64,000 bases of DNA from Streptomyces sp. Je 1-79 (GCF_025195125.1 NZ_JAMGSL010000007.1:248001-312000), one strand, 5' to 3'; positions 38,213 to 45,906 are shown, numbered from the stretch's first letter. Notes: a model not told the origin generated them from the letters alone. Numbers and translations are program-made.

Positions 38213-38424
38213 GCGTCGGCACGGGCGAAGTCGCCCTGGACGATGTCGTCGTCCTGGTTGGTCTGCCCACCGCCGATACTCTGGCGCTCCCGCCAGCTCT
38301 CGACGCCGAAGACCCATTCGTGGATGCGCATTCCGCCGTCGCCGAGCGGGTTGTCGGGACCGGAGTCGGGGCTGGCGACGAAACCGTCCAGGGACATCCC
38401 CAGGCTCGCGAAGACCTTGCTCAT
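38213..38424 (-). pseudogene. Truncated dihydrofolate reductase-family (RibD C-terminal domain) gene
   Basis: The first 65 or so codons, MSKVFASLGMSLDGFVASPDSGP with WVFGVESWRERQSIGGGQ, are the N-terminus of a RibD_C/dihydrofolate reductase-fold protein. Soon after DDDIVQ the similarity stops and the frame enters antisense-like sequence of the integrase remnant. The frame stays open to 38047 and would make a 125-residue chimera, unlikely to be functional. Its ATG overlaps the hydrolase stop by 4 bp, showing that it was once the second gene of that operon. Confidence 0.8.
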
Positions 38425-39224
38425 GCCCGCTCCTTGGCGGTGAGGAAGGCGGCCAGGGCCGGGGCGAGGAGGCCGGGGGCGATGGTGTGCTCCTGGCCGG
38501 GGAAGATCTGGAGGGTGAAGTTGTCGGCCAGGCCGGCGAGTTCGCGGGCGCCGGTGAGCATGTGGGGTGCGCCCGCGTCGCCGCTGCCGACAAGGACCGG
38601 CACGGTCACGGCCTGCCAGCGGTCGGTGGGCAGGGGGCGGCCGGACATGGTGTCGCCCATGATCCGGCCGTCGTAGGGGAGCGTGGGGGCGACGGCTTCC
38701 ATGTCCGCCCAGAAGGGGGCCTGGCGCATGCCGTCGACGGCCTCGACAGGCATGCCCACCGCGGCGGTCATGAAGTAGGCGGCGGCGTCGCCGTACGCCC
38801 CCCGTTCCACCAGCTCCTCCAGGTGGGCGACGTAGTCGGCGGGCAGCGGCGGACGGCTGTCGTCGGTGACGAAGGGCGGCTCGTACAGGGCCAGCCGGGT
38901 CACGGCGCTGCCCCGGGCCGCCGCCTCAAGCGCCAGCACGGCACCGGAGGACATGCCGAACAGCATGGCCTCGCCGCCGGCGTGCTCGATCAGCGCGTCC
39001 AGGTCCTCGACCTCGTGCCGCACGTCGTACACCGGCCCGTCACCGCTGTCGCCACGGCCCCGGCGGTCGTAGGTGAACACCGTGAAGTGCTCGGACAGCA
39101 GGCCGGCGAGTTCCGCCGACGCGTGCCGCGTCATGAAGGCGCCGCCGACGAGTACCAGCGCGGGGCCGGAGCCCCGCTGCTCGAAGGCGATGGCGGTGCC
39201 GTCGGCCGAGAAGACCTTGTCCAT
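38421..39224 (-). CDS. Alpha/beta hydrolase
   Basis: A 267-residue alpha/beta hydrolase. The nucleophile elbow is FGMSSGAVLALEA, the oxyanion region is VLVGGAFMTRH, the acid is in VLVGSGDAGAPHM and the histidine in FPGQEHTIAPG. It begins MDKVFSADGTAIAFEQRGSGPAL, a start typical of TetR-controlled hydrolases. It diverges from the TetR gene at 39358, with a strong operator between. The truncated reductase-like gene follows in the same operon. Substrate unknown. Confidence 0.88.
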   Translation of the reverse strand: MDKVFSADGTAIAFEQRGSGPALVLVGGAFMTRHASAELAGLLSEHFTVFTYDRRGRGDSGDGPVYDVRHEVEDLDALIEHAGGEAMLFGMSSGAVLALEAAARGSAVTRLALYEPPFVTDDSRPPLPADYVAHLEELVERGAYGDAAAYFMTAAVGMPVEAVDGMRQAPFWADMEAVAPTLPYDGRIMGDTMSGRPLPTDRWQAVTVPVLVGSGDAGAPHMLTGARELAGLADNFTLQIFPGQEHTIAPGLLAPALAAFLTAKERA

Positions 39225-39280
39225 GTGAGACCCCCATAGGTACGCGGTCGGCCGGGAAGGCTCCCGCTTCGGAACTGGAC

Positions 39281-39319
39281 GGTACAGTACCCATGCGAGT
39301 ACTGGTCAGTCCAGTACTC
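39281..39319. promoter_or_regulatory. Operator between the hydrolase and TetR genes
   Basis: Two palindromes: GGTACAGTACC (39281-39291) and a perfect 9-5-9 inverted repeat GAGTACTGG-N5-CCAGTACTC (39297-39319). They share the core AGTAC and lie midway between the divergent starts, as expected for TetR autoregulation. Confidence 0.8.
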
Positions 39320-39357
39320 TTCGGAAGCGGGAAGACGACGGACATGAGGAGTCGACG

Positions 39358-39981
39358 ATGGACAGCCGTTCAGCACGCAAGCACCAGGCGATCCTGGACG
39401 CCGCGACCACCGTGTTCCTGGACAAGGGGTACGCGGGGACGAGCATGGACGACATCGCGAAGCTGGCCGCGGTCTCCAAGCAGACCGTCTACAAGCACTT
39501 CGCGGACAAGGAGAAGCTCTTCTCCGAGATCATCCTGGCGACCACCGACCGCATCGACAGCGTGATCGATCTGGTGGCCGACGTTCCCTCCACGGCGGAC
39601 GACCTGGACGAGAACCTGACCCGTCTCGCCCGCCGGCTCCTGGCCACCCTCACCCGACCCGAGGTCATCCGGCTGCGCCGGCTGATCATCGCCAACGCCG
39701 ACGCCTTCCCCGCGCTCGGCGCCGCCTGGTACGAGCAGGGATTCGAGCGGGTCCTGGTCACCCTGGCCGCCACCTTCCGGCACCTCACCGACCAGGGAGT
39801 ACTCCGCGCCGACGATCCCGTGCTGGCCGCACACCACTTCGCGGGGCTCCTGCTGTGGATCCCCGTGAACCAGGCCATGTTCCACGGCAGCGCCCAGCAC
39901 ACGGAAGCCGATCTCGACCTCTACGCGACAGCCGGCGCCCGCACCTTCCTCGCCGCGTACCGCGCTCCGGTCACTCCGTGA
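39358..39981 (+). CDS. TetR/AcrR-family repressor
   Basis: A 207-residue regulator. The N-terminal HTH is QAILDAATTVFLDKGYAGTSMDDIAKLAAVSKQTVYKHFADKEKLF. The C-terminal part (residues about 75-205) resembles the TetR_C_7/AefR-like ligand-binding domain (RRLIIANADAFPALGAAWYEQGF and HFAGLLLWIPVNQAMF). It probably represses itself and the divergent alpha/beta hydrolase through the 9-5-9 inverted repeat at 39297. The ligand is unknown. Confidence 0.92.
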   Translation: MDSRSARKHQAILDAATTVFLDKGYAGTSMDDIAKLAAVSKQTVYKHFADKEKLFSEIILATTDRIDSVIDLVADVPSTADDLDENLTRLARRLLATLTRPEVIRLRRLIIANADAFPALGAAWYEQGFERVLVTLAATFRHLTDQGVLRADDPVLAAHHFAGLLLWIPVNQAMFHGSAQHTEADLDLYATAGARTFLAAYRAPVTP

Positions 39982-40314
39982 GATCTGGCGGCCACGCCCC
40001 ACCGCCGCGCTGCCGTTCGTGCTGCGCCTGGCAACGATGCCGCAGGTCCCGAGTCGCTACCTGGCGCATCCACCGACTCGGCCAACGCCACACACCCGGA
40101 CCCCGCGCGCAGGCGGCCATGGCCCGCAGCACCGCACGAATCCCCGTCGGCCCGACCCCCACGCCACCGCCATGCTCGGCGCCCCGGCGGCGGTCTGACC
40201 CGTGACCCACGGGCAACCGTGAGCTGACCCCCGAACAGCCAGGAGGGCCCGGCCGGCAGCCGCCGGTCGGGCCCTCTCGCGTATCGGTGGGCAGGTGTCT
40301 CTACGGGCGCGACG
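39982..40314. other. 333-bp intergenic region without a gene
   Basis: Between the convergent TetR gene and the gene at 40315 I see no supported coding frame. The DNA lacks start signals and family-like sequence. The only clear element is the hairpin at 40243-40276. Confidence 0.6.
40243..40276. terminator. Bidirectional hairpin terminator
   Basis: Fourteen-base arms (GAGGGCCCGGCCGG and near-complement, one mismatch) with a 6-base loop, between convergent genes. Confidence 0.8.
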
Positions 40315-40674
40315 TCAGTGATCGGAGTAGCTGAAGTCGCCCATGGTCCAGGCGCTGACGTCCGCGATCGAGACGCGGTACATCCCACCCGTCTCCGGGA
40401 TCCCCACCGTGCCCTGAAGGATCCGCGCCATGTGGAAGTGCAGATGCGTGGGCGGCCCGTCCCTCCGTGTTGTAGCGGTGAAGACGGCGGAGAACCCTCC
40501 CAGGCGGGCCGAGTCCGCCAGGACCTCCGAGACCCGCTGCCTCCACACCGCTTCGGGCGCCAGCCGGCCGGTGATGACAGCGCCACCGGTGACCACGGTC
40601 AGGGACATCTGATTGCTCTGCCCGGACTCCACCAGCGTGGCGACGTCAACGAGCAGCTCGTCAGGCTTCGACAT
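40315..40674 (-). CDS. Hypothetical protein (possible GvpU-like gas vesicle accessory protein)
   Basis: A 119-residue protein. Residues 1-60 (LLVDVATLVESGQSNQMSLTVVTGGAVITGRLAPEAVWRQRVSEVL) have a beta-strand pattern with ITG that loosely resembles the GvpU family. The rest has a His-rich THLHFHMARIL segment and ends GMYRVSIADVSAWTMGDFSYSDH. No other gas vesicle gene is visible, so that link is weak. Its start has a purine-rich leader but no clear ribosome-binding site. Function unknown. Confidence 0.65.
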   Translation of the reverse strand: MSKPDELLVDVATLVESGQSNQMSLTVVTGGAVITGRLAPEAVWRQRVSEVLADSARLGGFSAVFTATTRRDGPPTHLHFHMARILQGTVGIPETGGMYRVSIADVSAWTMGDFSYSDH

Positions 40675-40885
40675 GAAACCCGATCCTATTCAGAGGTCGC
40701 CCGGTCCCCTCAACCGGTCGCGCCACCGGGCGAGAAGGGCAGTCACTCCTCCCGCCGCTCTGGCGGCGTTCCGACACGACGAGGATCACGGTGTCGGCTG
40801 GCTGGGAGGCGGGCGCCGGACCCGCGTCACTGCTCGAAGTCGATTACCTACCCAGCGGACACACGGAAATCTATGTCGGCCGGAG

Positions 40886-40914
40886 TAGACATTGGGCCGC
40901 GGCGTAGTTATGGT
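40886..40914 (+). promoter_or_regulatory. Sigma-70 (HrdB)-type promoter for a long leader
   Basis: TAGACA (40886-40891), 17-bp spacer, TATGGT (40909-40914). This is a good match to the housekeeping TTGACA/TATAAT pattern, rare in this GC-rich DNA. It predicts a transcript starting near 40921, about 700 nt upstream of the HTH gene at 41624. Confidence 0.6.
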
Positions 40915-41011
40915 TTCTCTCGTAGCCCAGAGAGACAGCAGGGCCTGGCAGAGACGAACTGCCGGCAAGCAGTACCAGCAGTACACGTAGTTGCAGTGAG
41001 CAGGACGGTGC

Positions 41012-41068
41012 GGTGGTGGAGTTCCGAAGCCAGGGCTTTCGCAGGATGGCGACGGGGCTGGCTGCCGG
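41012..41068 (+). repeat. Leader repeat copy A
   Basis: Contains GTTCCGAAGCCAGG and ends CGGGGCTGGCTGCCGG. It matches copy B at 41223-41277 over about 56 bp with small indels; the copies are 211 bp apart, each following a CAGTAC-rich cluster. Confidence 0.7.
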
Positions 41069-41222
41069 ACCGGGTGGCCCGCAGTGATCAGGGGCCGCCG
41101 CAAGCGGGACCGCGGTCATGGCAGGTGCGGTACCCGTGAGTGCAGTACGCAGTACCCAGCAGTGAAGTGAGGCGGTACCTCGGTGAAGGCGTCGGCTGCG
41201 GGCGCGCGCACCGGGAAGTTCG

Positions 41223-41277
41223 GCAGTGGGGTTCCAAGCCAGAGCAGACGCAGGACGGGCAACGGGGCTGGCTGCCG
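41223..41277 (+). repeat. Leader repeat copy B
   Basis: Contains GTTCCAAGCCAGAG and ends ACGGGGCTGGCTGCCG. It is the diverged second copy of the element at 41012-41068, in the same orientation. Confidence 0.7.
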
Positions 41278-41497
41278 AAGAGTGGCGCTGTCAGAGGCCA
41301 CTGAGCAGTTCGCATCACCAGCAGTACCCGCAGTACGCAGTACCCCGTAGTAAGTAGTTGATCACCGAGGAAGAACGGAGGAACCCGCGCCATCAGGATC
41401 GCCCGGGCGGAAGCCTGAGCCCGGGTACCGCAGGACATCGATAGTGAGGTGGTCTCCGGTCAAGCAACCGCGATCCCCGCACCCCCGACAGCAGCCA

Positions 41498-41623
41498 GGT
41501 CGGGTCTGCGGACACAGAAAGCCGGCGCAGTAGCAGGGCCGGCAGGTGGTGTAGTAGTTCCTTCGGGGCCCTGGTGCCAGTACGGCGCCAGGGCCCCTCA
41601 ACGCGTTTCCCAGAGAGGTGCAA
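41498..41623 (+). promoter_or_regulatory. Conserved structured leader element, copy 1 (HTH gene)
   Basis: It matches the leader of the second HTH paralogue (48201-48324). Shared parts are GACACAG, an identical 30-nt run (41541-41570, containing GGTGTAGTAGTTCC), a GC-rich hairpin, and CAGAGAGGTGCAA before the ATG. Here the hairpin has 14-base arms (41565-41578 / 41584-41597) and a 5-base loop. An AGAGAGG ribosome-binding site follows. It is a likely cis-acting RNA element. Confidence 0.75.
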
Positions 41624-41962
41624 ATGACAGCGGATGACTCGTACGGCCGTCTTGACGACGACGACTACCCCGCCTACACGATGGGCCGGGCCGCCGAGAT
41701 GCTCGGCACCACACAGGGCTTCCTCCGGGCCATCGGCGAGGCCCGCCTGATCACCCCGCTGCGCTCGGAGGGCGGTCACCGCCGCTACTCGCGCTACCAG
41801 CTGCGCATCGCCGCACGGGCCCGGGAACTCGTCGATCAGGGCACACCGATCGAGGCCGCCTGCCGCATCGTCGTCCTCGAAGACCAGCTCGAAGAGGCCC
41901 AGCGCATCAACGCCGAATACCGCCGCGCCGCCACATCCGACGCGCCACCGGACTCGGCTTGA
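41624..41962 (+). CDS. MerR-type HTH regulator, paralogue 1
   Basis: A 112-residue protein. Residues 15-75 (YTMGRAAEMLGTTQGFLRAIGEARLITPLRSEGGHRRYSRYQLRIAARARELVDQG) are a MerR-like winged helix, and EDQLEEAQRINAEYRRAA is a short coiled-coil for dimerisation. There is no effector domain. It is close to 90% identical to the paralogue at 48325 by eye, differing mainly at the C-terminus. Start 41624 follows AGAGAGG with 5-base spacing; a GTG two codons earlier is less likely. Together with its long leader it flanks a cold-shock block. Confidence 0.88.
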   Translation: MTADDSYGRLDDDDYPAYTMGRAAEMLGTTQGFLRAIGEARLITPLRSEGGHRRYSRYQLRIAARARELVDQGTPIEAACRIVVLEDQLEEAQRINAEYRRAATSDAPPDSA

Positions 41963-42303
41963 GGTGAGTCCGCCCGCCGTCGGCATCGACCGACAGGTGC
42001 GACCCGAGGGCTTGGCGGAGGATTGCTCACGAGCAGATGCCCGCGCGAGGTCCGCCCCCATGCCGGTACTACGAGTGGCCTGGTAGGCGCCGTACGCCCG
42101 GCCTGCGCGGAGCACTGACAACTTCCTCCCGGCACGTTGAGCGTCGGTCGGCGCTGTCGGCGTCGGCCGGAGAGTTCATGCCGGGAGTTGCACATCAGGC
42201 CGTCGACGCCTGTCGAGACCGCTCCCACTCGGGCGGGAGTGTTCGTACTCGACTTCACCGCCAGTAGCCGCGGGTCCTCCAGCACGGGTAGTGCGTCCGC
42301 TCC
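41963..42303. other. 341-bp intergenic region without a gene
   Basis: Between the convergent HTH and ECF41 genes no coding frame is supported. Small inverted repeats are present, such as CAGGC-N7-GCCTG (42197-42213) and CTCCC-N8-GGGAG (42222-42239), which may act as terminators. Confidence 0.55.
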
Positions 42304-43200
42304 TCAGTGGAGGGTGAGGGGGGTCGCGGAGGTGACGTGGGAGAGCTTCTGCGGGTTGCGGACGTAGTAGAGGCCGGTGATGCGGGTGGCCTCGACGTGG
42401 ATCGCCATCACTCCGTCGATCTCGTCGTCCAGGCGGACGAGGAGCGCCGGGCTGCCGTTGACCACGGTGGGGGCGACGGTGATCCTCCGCTCGTTCCTGC
42501 CGAGGCCGCCGAGCATGTAGCGGGTCACCCTGTCGGCGCCGGCGACCGGGCGCAGCGCGGCCTGCTTGATGCCGCCTCCGTCGCTCATCAGGACGACCTC
42601 CGGGGCGAGCACGTCGAGGAGGCCCTGGGGGGTCCCGGTCTCGAGCGCGCGCCGGAACTCTTCCAGAGCCGCCCGGGTCACGCTCGCCGGGACCGCCTGG
42701 CGGGGGCGGCGGGCATCGACGTGGCGGCGGGCGCGGTGGGCGATCCGGCGGACGGCCGCGGGGCTCTTGTCGACGGCGGCGGCGATCTCGTCGTAGCCGA
42801 GGCCGAAGGCCTCGCGGAGGACGAACACGGCGCGCTCGGTGGGCGACAGCGTCTCCAGGACGAGCATCATCGCCACCGACACGCTCTCGGCGAGCTCGAC
42901 GTCCTCGGCCACGTCCGGGACGGTGAGCAGCGGCTCCGGCAGCCAGGGGCCGACGTACGCCTCCCTGCGGCGCTGCAGGGTGCGCAGCCGGTTCAGCGCC
43001 TGCCGGGTCGTGATCCGGACCAGGTAGGCGCGCCGGTCGCCCACCTGCCCCAGATCGACCTCGACCCATCGCAGCCAGGTCTCCTGGAGGACGTCCTCGG
43101 CGTCGGCCGCCGATCCGAGCATCTCGTAGGCGACGGTGAAGAGCAGGTTGCGGTGGGCGACGAAGGTCTCGGTCGCCGGGTCGTCGGCGTGGTCGTTCAT
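42304..43200 (-). CDS. ECF41-type sigma factor, second copy
   Basis: A 298-residue sigma factor. Region 2 (FTVAYEMLGSAADAEDVLQETWLRWVEV) and region 4 (LSPTERAVFVLREAFGLGYDEIAAAVDKSPAAVRRIAHRARR) are followed by a SnoaL-type extension with the ECF41 motif VLMSDGGGIKQAALRPVAG. It ends NPQKLSHV. It is only moderately like the sigma factor at 34118, so it is a paralogue and not a recent duplicate. It lies 35 bp downstream of an NDH-2-like gene on the same strand. Confidence 0.9.
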   Translation of the reverse strand: MNDHADDPATETFVAHRNLLFTVAYEMLGSAADAEDVLQETWLRWVEVDLGQVGDRRAYLVRITTRQALNRLRTLQRRREAYVGPWLPEPLLTVPDVAEDVELAESVSVAMMLVLETLSPTERAVFVLREAFGLGYDEIAAAVDKSPAAVRRIAHRARRHVDARRPRQAVPASVTRAALEEFRRALETGTPQGLLDVLAPEVVLMSDGGGIKQAALRPVAGADRVTRYMLGGLGRNERRITVAPTVVNGSPALLVRLDDEIDGVMAIHVEATRITGLYYVRNPQKLSHVTSATPLTLH

Positions 43201-43235
43201 GTCCGGTCCTGAACCCTCCGCGTGTGTCTGCTCGG

Positions 43236-44444
43236 TCAGACCGCTGCCCGCGGCGCGGTGGCGGGTGCCTCGGCCTGCCTGGCCCGGAGCAGTCGTTCGC
43301 GTGCGGGGCCTCCCGAGACGCGGTGCAGGCGGTACCCGCCGGGCTTGCCCGCCTCGTCGGCCAGGTGCTTGACGACGCTGACGCACACGACCTCCTTGAG
43401 CTTCGCGCCCAGGCGGCCGTCGATGTTGAACCACACCGCGACGTCGGACCGGTTGGCGAACTGGAAGATGCCGTCGCCCCGGCCCAGGCTGATGCACTGG
43501 GCGGCGAACGACTGGTTGAGGGTCTCGGGCCGCTCCCCCGCGATCCGGCTGAGCACCGTGTCGGCGGCCCGCGCGCCCATCGGCATCGCGGCCTGGCAGC
43601 TCATCCGCAGCGGCAGGTCCGACGGCGCCGCCGAGTCCCCGGCCGCGATGACGCGTTCGTCGTCCACGCTGGTCAGCGTCTCGTCCGTGAGCAGACGGCC
43701 CAGGGCGTCGGTCCTCAGCCCGCTGCGTACGGCCAGGTCCGGCACGCCGAAGCCGACGGTCCAGATGGTCACAGCGCTCGGCAGCTCGCGGCCGCCGCTG
43801 AGCCGGACGGCCTCACGGGTCACCGCCGTCACCCTGGTGTCGGGGCCGTCGAGCACGGTCACCCCGAGCCTGGCCAGGCGCCGGGCGACCGAGCGGCGGC
43901 CCCGGGGGTGCAGGTACGGGCCGAGGACTCCGCCGCAGACCAGGGTGACGGCGCGGCCCGCCTCCGCCAGTTCGGCGGCGGTCTCGATGCCGGTCGGACC
44001 GGCTCCGACGACCGTCACGGCGGCCGTCGCGGGCGCGGCGTCGAGGACCGGCCGCAGCCGCCCGGCCTCCTCGAAGGTGCCGATCGGGTAGGCGAACTCG
44101 GCCGCCCCGGGCACGCTCGGGTCGGCGCTGCCGCTGCCGACCGCGTAGACCAGGTAGTCGTAGCCGACCGTGGAGCCCGACGCCAGCGTCACGCGGCGGC
44201 CGGCGGCGTCGATCCGGGTCACGGTGTCGACCACCAGCCGGACGTCCTCGCCCAGGACCTCCCGGTAGTCCACGACCGCGCCGTCCGTCCCGCCCACCAG
44301 CTGGTGCAGGCGGATCCGGTGGACGAAGCTCCGGCGCGGGTTGATCAGCGTCACCGTCACGTCGCCGCGCTGCGTGAGGCGGTTGGCCGCCATGACTCCG
44401 GCGTACCCGCCGCCGATCACGACCACATCGATGTTCTCGTTCAT
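43236..44444 (-). CDS. FAD-dependent NAD(P)H oxidoreductase, NDH-2-like, second copy
   Basis: A 402-residue flavoprotein. FAD motif VVVIGGGYAGVMAANRL, NAD(P)H motif VTVVGAGPTGIETAAEL, and the second FAD motif VIAAGDSAAPSD are clear. Like the oxidoreductase at 35087 it has INPRRSFVHRIRLHQLVGG and ISLGRGDGIFQ-type segments, showing common ancestry. It should use NAD(P)H to reduce a quinone-like acceptor. Its downstream ECF41 partner probably controls it through the promoter at 44479-44531. Confidence 0.88.
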   Translation of the reverse strand: MNENIDVVVIGGGYAGVMAANRLTQRGDVTVTLINPRRSFVHRIRLHQLVGGTDGAVVDYREVLGEDVRLVVDTVTRIDAAGRRVTLASGSTVGYDYLVYAVGSGSADPSVPGAAEFAYPIGTFEEAGRLRPVLDAAPATAAVTVVGAGPTGIETAAELAEAGRAVTLVCGGVLGPYLHPRGRRSVARRLARLGVTVLDGPDTRVTAVTREAVRLSGGRELPSAVTIWTVGFGVPDLAVRSGLRTDALGRLLTDETLTSVDDERVIAAGDSAAPSDLPLRMSCQAAMPMGARAADTVLSRIAGERPETLNQSFAAQCISLGRGDGIFQFANRSDVAVWFNIDGRLGAKLKEVVCVSVVKHLADEAGKPGGYRLHRVSGGPARERLLRARQAEAPATAPRAAV

Positions 44445-44478
44445 GGTGTGTCCTCCGCTTCAAGGGGTTCGGCATCAA

Positions 44479-44531
44479 GACACCGACGGCCCGGTTTCTG
44501 TGACAGGTACGGCCATGTGAGCTACGCGACA
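44479..44531 (-). promoter_or_regulatory. ECF41-type promoter of the second oxidoreductase operon
   Basis: On the minus strand CCTGTCACA (TGTCACA at 44499-44505), a 16-bp spacer, then TGTC (44479-44482). This is one base off the ECF41 consensus TGTCACA-N16-CGTC. Ten bases upstream is a TGTGA-N6-CGACA element (44516-44531) resembling the palindrome at 36393-36408. Confidence 0.55.
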
Positions 44532-44555
44532 ATCGAGTTCACGTCTGTGCTGTCA

Positions 44556-44571
44556 CTGCACTGCTGTGCAG
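44556..44571. promoter_or_regulatory. Candidate TetR operator
   Basis: CTGCAC-N4-GTGCAG perfect inverted repeat, flanked by further TGCA-containing sequence, 81 bp upstream of the TetR start. A TATACT box follows at 44586. Confidence 0.5.
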
Positions 44572-44651
44572 CGACTGCACGAAGATATACTTATTTCCTG
44601 AGGGGACGTCAAGCCCCCGCCGACCCACCGACCTGGGAGCGACAGTCCACG

Positions 44652-45326
44652 ATGACCAGTGACGATCCGGCCCGCCGTGGTGGCCGTGAAGCGCAGCGAC
44701 GCCGCACCCGCAAGGCGATCGTCGACGCGGCGGTCCGGCTGAGCGCCGGCGGAGCGACGCCCTCCATCGACGAGATCGCGGCCGCCGCCGACGTGTCACG
44801 GCGCACGGTCTACGCGTACTTCCCGAGCGTCGACCACCTGCTGATCGACGCGACCGCCGGCGCGCTCAACGAGCCCCCGGTCGAGCAGGTCCTGGCCGAC
44901 CCCTCGATCTCCGACGACCCCGCGGCCCGGGTGGACGCCCTCATAAGGACGCTGTTGAAGTACTCACCGCAGTCGCTTCCCCTCGGCCGCCGGCTGATCC
45001 GCCTGACCGTCGACACCCCGGCGAGCGAGACTCCGGAACCGGCCGCCCCGCGTCGCGGCCCCCGCCGGATCGAATGGCTGGAGCAGGCGTGCGCCCCTCT
45101 GCGCGGCACCTTGAGCCAGGAGGCGTACCAGCGGCTGATCTCGGCCCTGACGATCGTGGTCGGCTGGGAGGCGCAGATCGCCCTGCGCGACGTCCGCGGC
45201 CTTGGCCCGCAGGCGGAGGAGGAGGCCATCACCTGGGCGGCGCGAGCCCTGGTGGAGGCGGCGATCAGGGAGCACGAGGCGGGCGGCGCGCAGGGCGACA
45301 ACCCCCCGCGCACCGGCCGGCAGTGA
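44652..45326 (+). CDS. TetR-family regulator
   Basis: A 224-residue regulator. The HTH is RKAIVDAAVRLSAGGATPSIDEIAAAADVSRRTVYAYFPSVDHLLIDATAGAL. The C-terminal half (VDALIRTLLKYSPQSLPLGRRLIRLTVDTP, LISALTIVVGWEAQIALRDVRGL) is a typical ligand-binding domain of unknown specificity. It diverges from the second NDH-2-like/ECF41 operon, so it may add ligand control to that operon. The A/T-rich TATACT upstream is a plausible promoter. Confidence 0.88.
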   Translation: MTSDDPARRGGREAQRRRTRKAIVDAAVRLSAGGATPSIDEIAAAADVSRRTVYAYFPSVDHLLIDATAGALNEPPVEQVLADPSISDDPAARVDALIRTLLKYSPQSLPLGRRLIRLTVDTPASETPEPAAPRRGPRRIEWLEQACAPLRGTLSQEAYQRLISALTIVVGWEAQIALRDVRGLGPQAEEEAITWAARALVEAAIREHEAGGAQGDNPPRTGRQ

Positions 45327-45646
45327 CAGCGGACCGCGACCGGAGCGCACGCCAGGTGAATTGAATACCTGTGTTCGCGGTCTCAGGATTTAGCAGTCCC
45401 CGCAGGGAGAGTTTTTCACGGCACCACACAGGGAGAAATGTTCGACGAACATAATCCGCTGCGGCGTGCTACTGTCGGAGTCGGTTGCAGTTTTGGTTCC
45501 CAAAATTTTCAAGCGCCCCCGGGCCGGCCTCCGTGCCGCATGGGAGCGCTTTGTATTTCCGGGTCATTTTCCGGGCAGGGCATCATCGCGGCGACACGGC
45601 GTCCGTACCGTACGGACTCCGGTGCACTGCCCAAAGGAGAAATGAC
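45327..45646 (+). other. 320-bp region upstream of cspA-type gene: promoter and probable long leader
   Basis: No gene is seen. Three palindromes occur: TGTTCG-A-CGAACA (45439-45451, followed by TAAT), TTTTGG-N3-CCAAAA (45491-45505) and GTCCGTAC-C-GTACGGAC (45600-45616 region). Local base composition is unusually A/T-rich. Cold-shock genes often have long, structured 5' UTRs, so the later two could be RNA hairpins. Confidence 0.55.
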
Positions 45647-45850
45647 ATGACTGCTGGCACCGTGAAGTGGTTCAACGCGGAAAAGGGTTTCGGCTTCATC
45701 GAGCAGGACGGTGGCGGCCCTGACGTGTTCGCCCACTTCTCGAACATCGCCGCCCAGGGCTTCCGCGAGCTCCAGGAAGGCCAGAAGGTCACCTTCGACA
45801 TCGCGCAGGGCCAGAAGGGCCCGACGGCCGAGAACATCGTTCCCGCCTGA
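45647..45850 (+). CDS. Cold-shock protein, CspA family
   Basis: A 67-residue cold-shock domain protein. RNP1 is KGFGFIEQ and RNP2 is VFAHFSNI, with [15 protein letters not shown] at the start and [10 protein letters not shown] at the end. It binds single-stranded RNA/DNA and keeps mRNA unfolded, in the cytoplasm. AAAGGAG lies 8 bp upstream of the ATG. Its neighbours (DEAD-box helicase downstream and HTH paralogues on both sides) suggest a cold-response block, although cold induction itself is not shown. Confidence 0.96.
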   Translation: MTAGTVKWFNAEKGFGFIEQDGGGPDVFAHFSNIAAQGFRELQEGQKVTFDIAQGQKGPTAENIVPA

Positions 45851-45868
45851 CGCTGACGCGCCATTCGT

Positions 45869-45906
45869 AGCTGGGGCCCGCATCCCTCGGGGTGCGGGCC
45901 CCAGCT
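45869..45906 (+). terminator. Terminator after the cspA-type gene
   Basis: A stem of about 17 bp (AGCTGGGGCCCGCATCCC against its complement with one bulge) 18 bp after the stop. Confidence 0.85.

Larger units (their letters stand above)
40921..41623 (+). ncRNA. Long structured 5' leader or ncRNA upstream of the HTH gene
   Basis: About 700 bp with no coding frame of normal codon use on either strand. It starts with a hairpin (TCTCTC...AGAGAGA near 40916-40935), contains CAGTAC/CAGCAG-rich clusters at 40969-40990, 41142-41167 and 41320-41357, and two copies of an approximately 56-bp element (41012-41068 and 41223-41277). It ends in the structured leader element at 41498-41623 just before the HTH start. 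It may be one long 5' UTR or a separate small RNA plus a short leader. No known RNA family is recognised. Confidence 0.5.

Noticed and set aside
37931..38424. Insertion sequence or transposase
   Set aside because: The remnant is a tyrosine recombinase C-terminus; no DDE transposase or terminal inverted repeats were found.
40315..40674. Gas vesicle gene cluster
   Set aside because: Only a loose GvpU-like resemblance in one protein; no gvpA or other gvp genes are visible.
40318..41139. Open frame of 273 codons covering part of the long leader
   Set aside because: It begins opposite the gene at 40315 and has irregular codon use, with no third-position GC bias over the leader part. It does not resemble a protein.
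40921..41360. CRISPR array in the CAGTAC-rich repeats
   Set aside because: The repeats are diverged, too few, irregularly spaced and not palindromic in the CRISPR manner; no cas gene is present.
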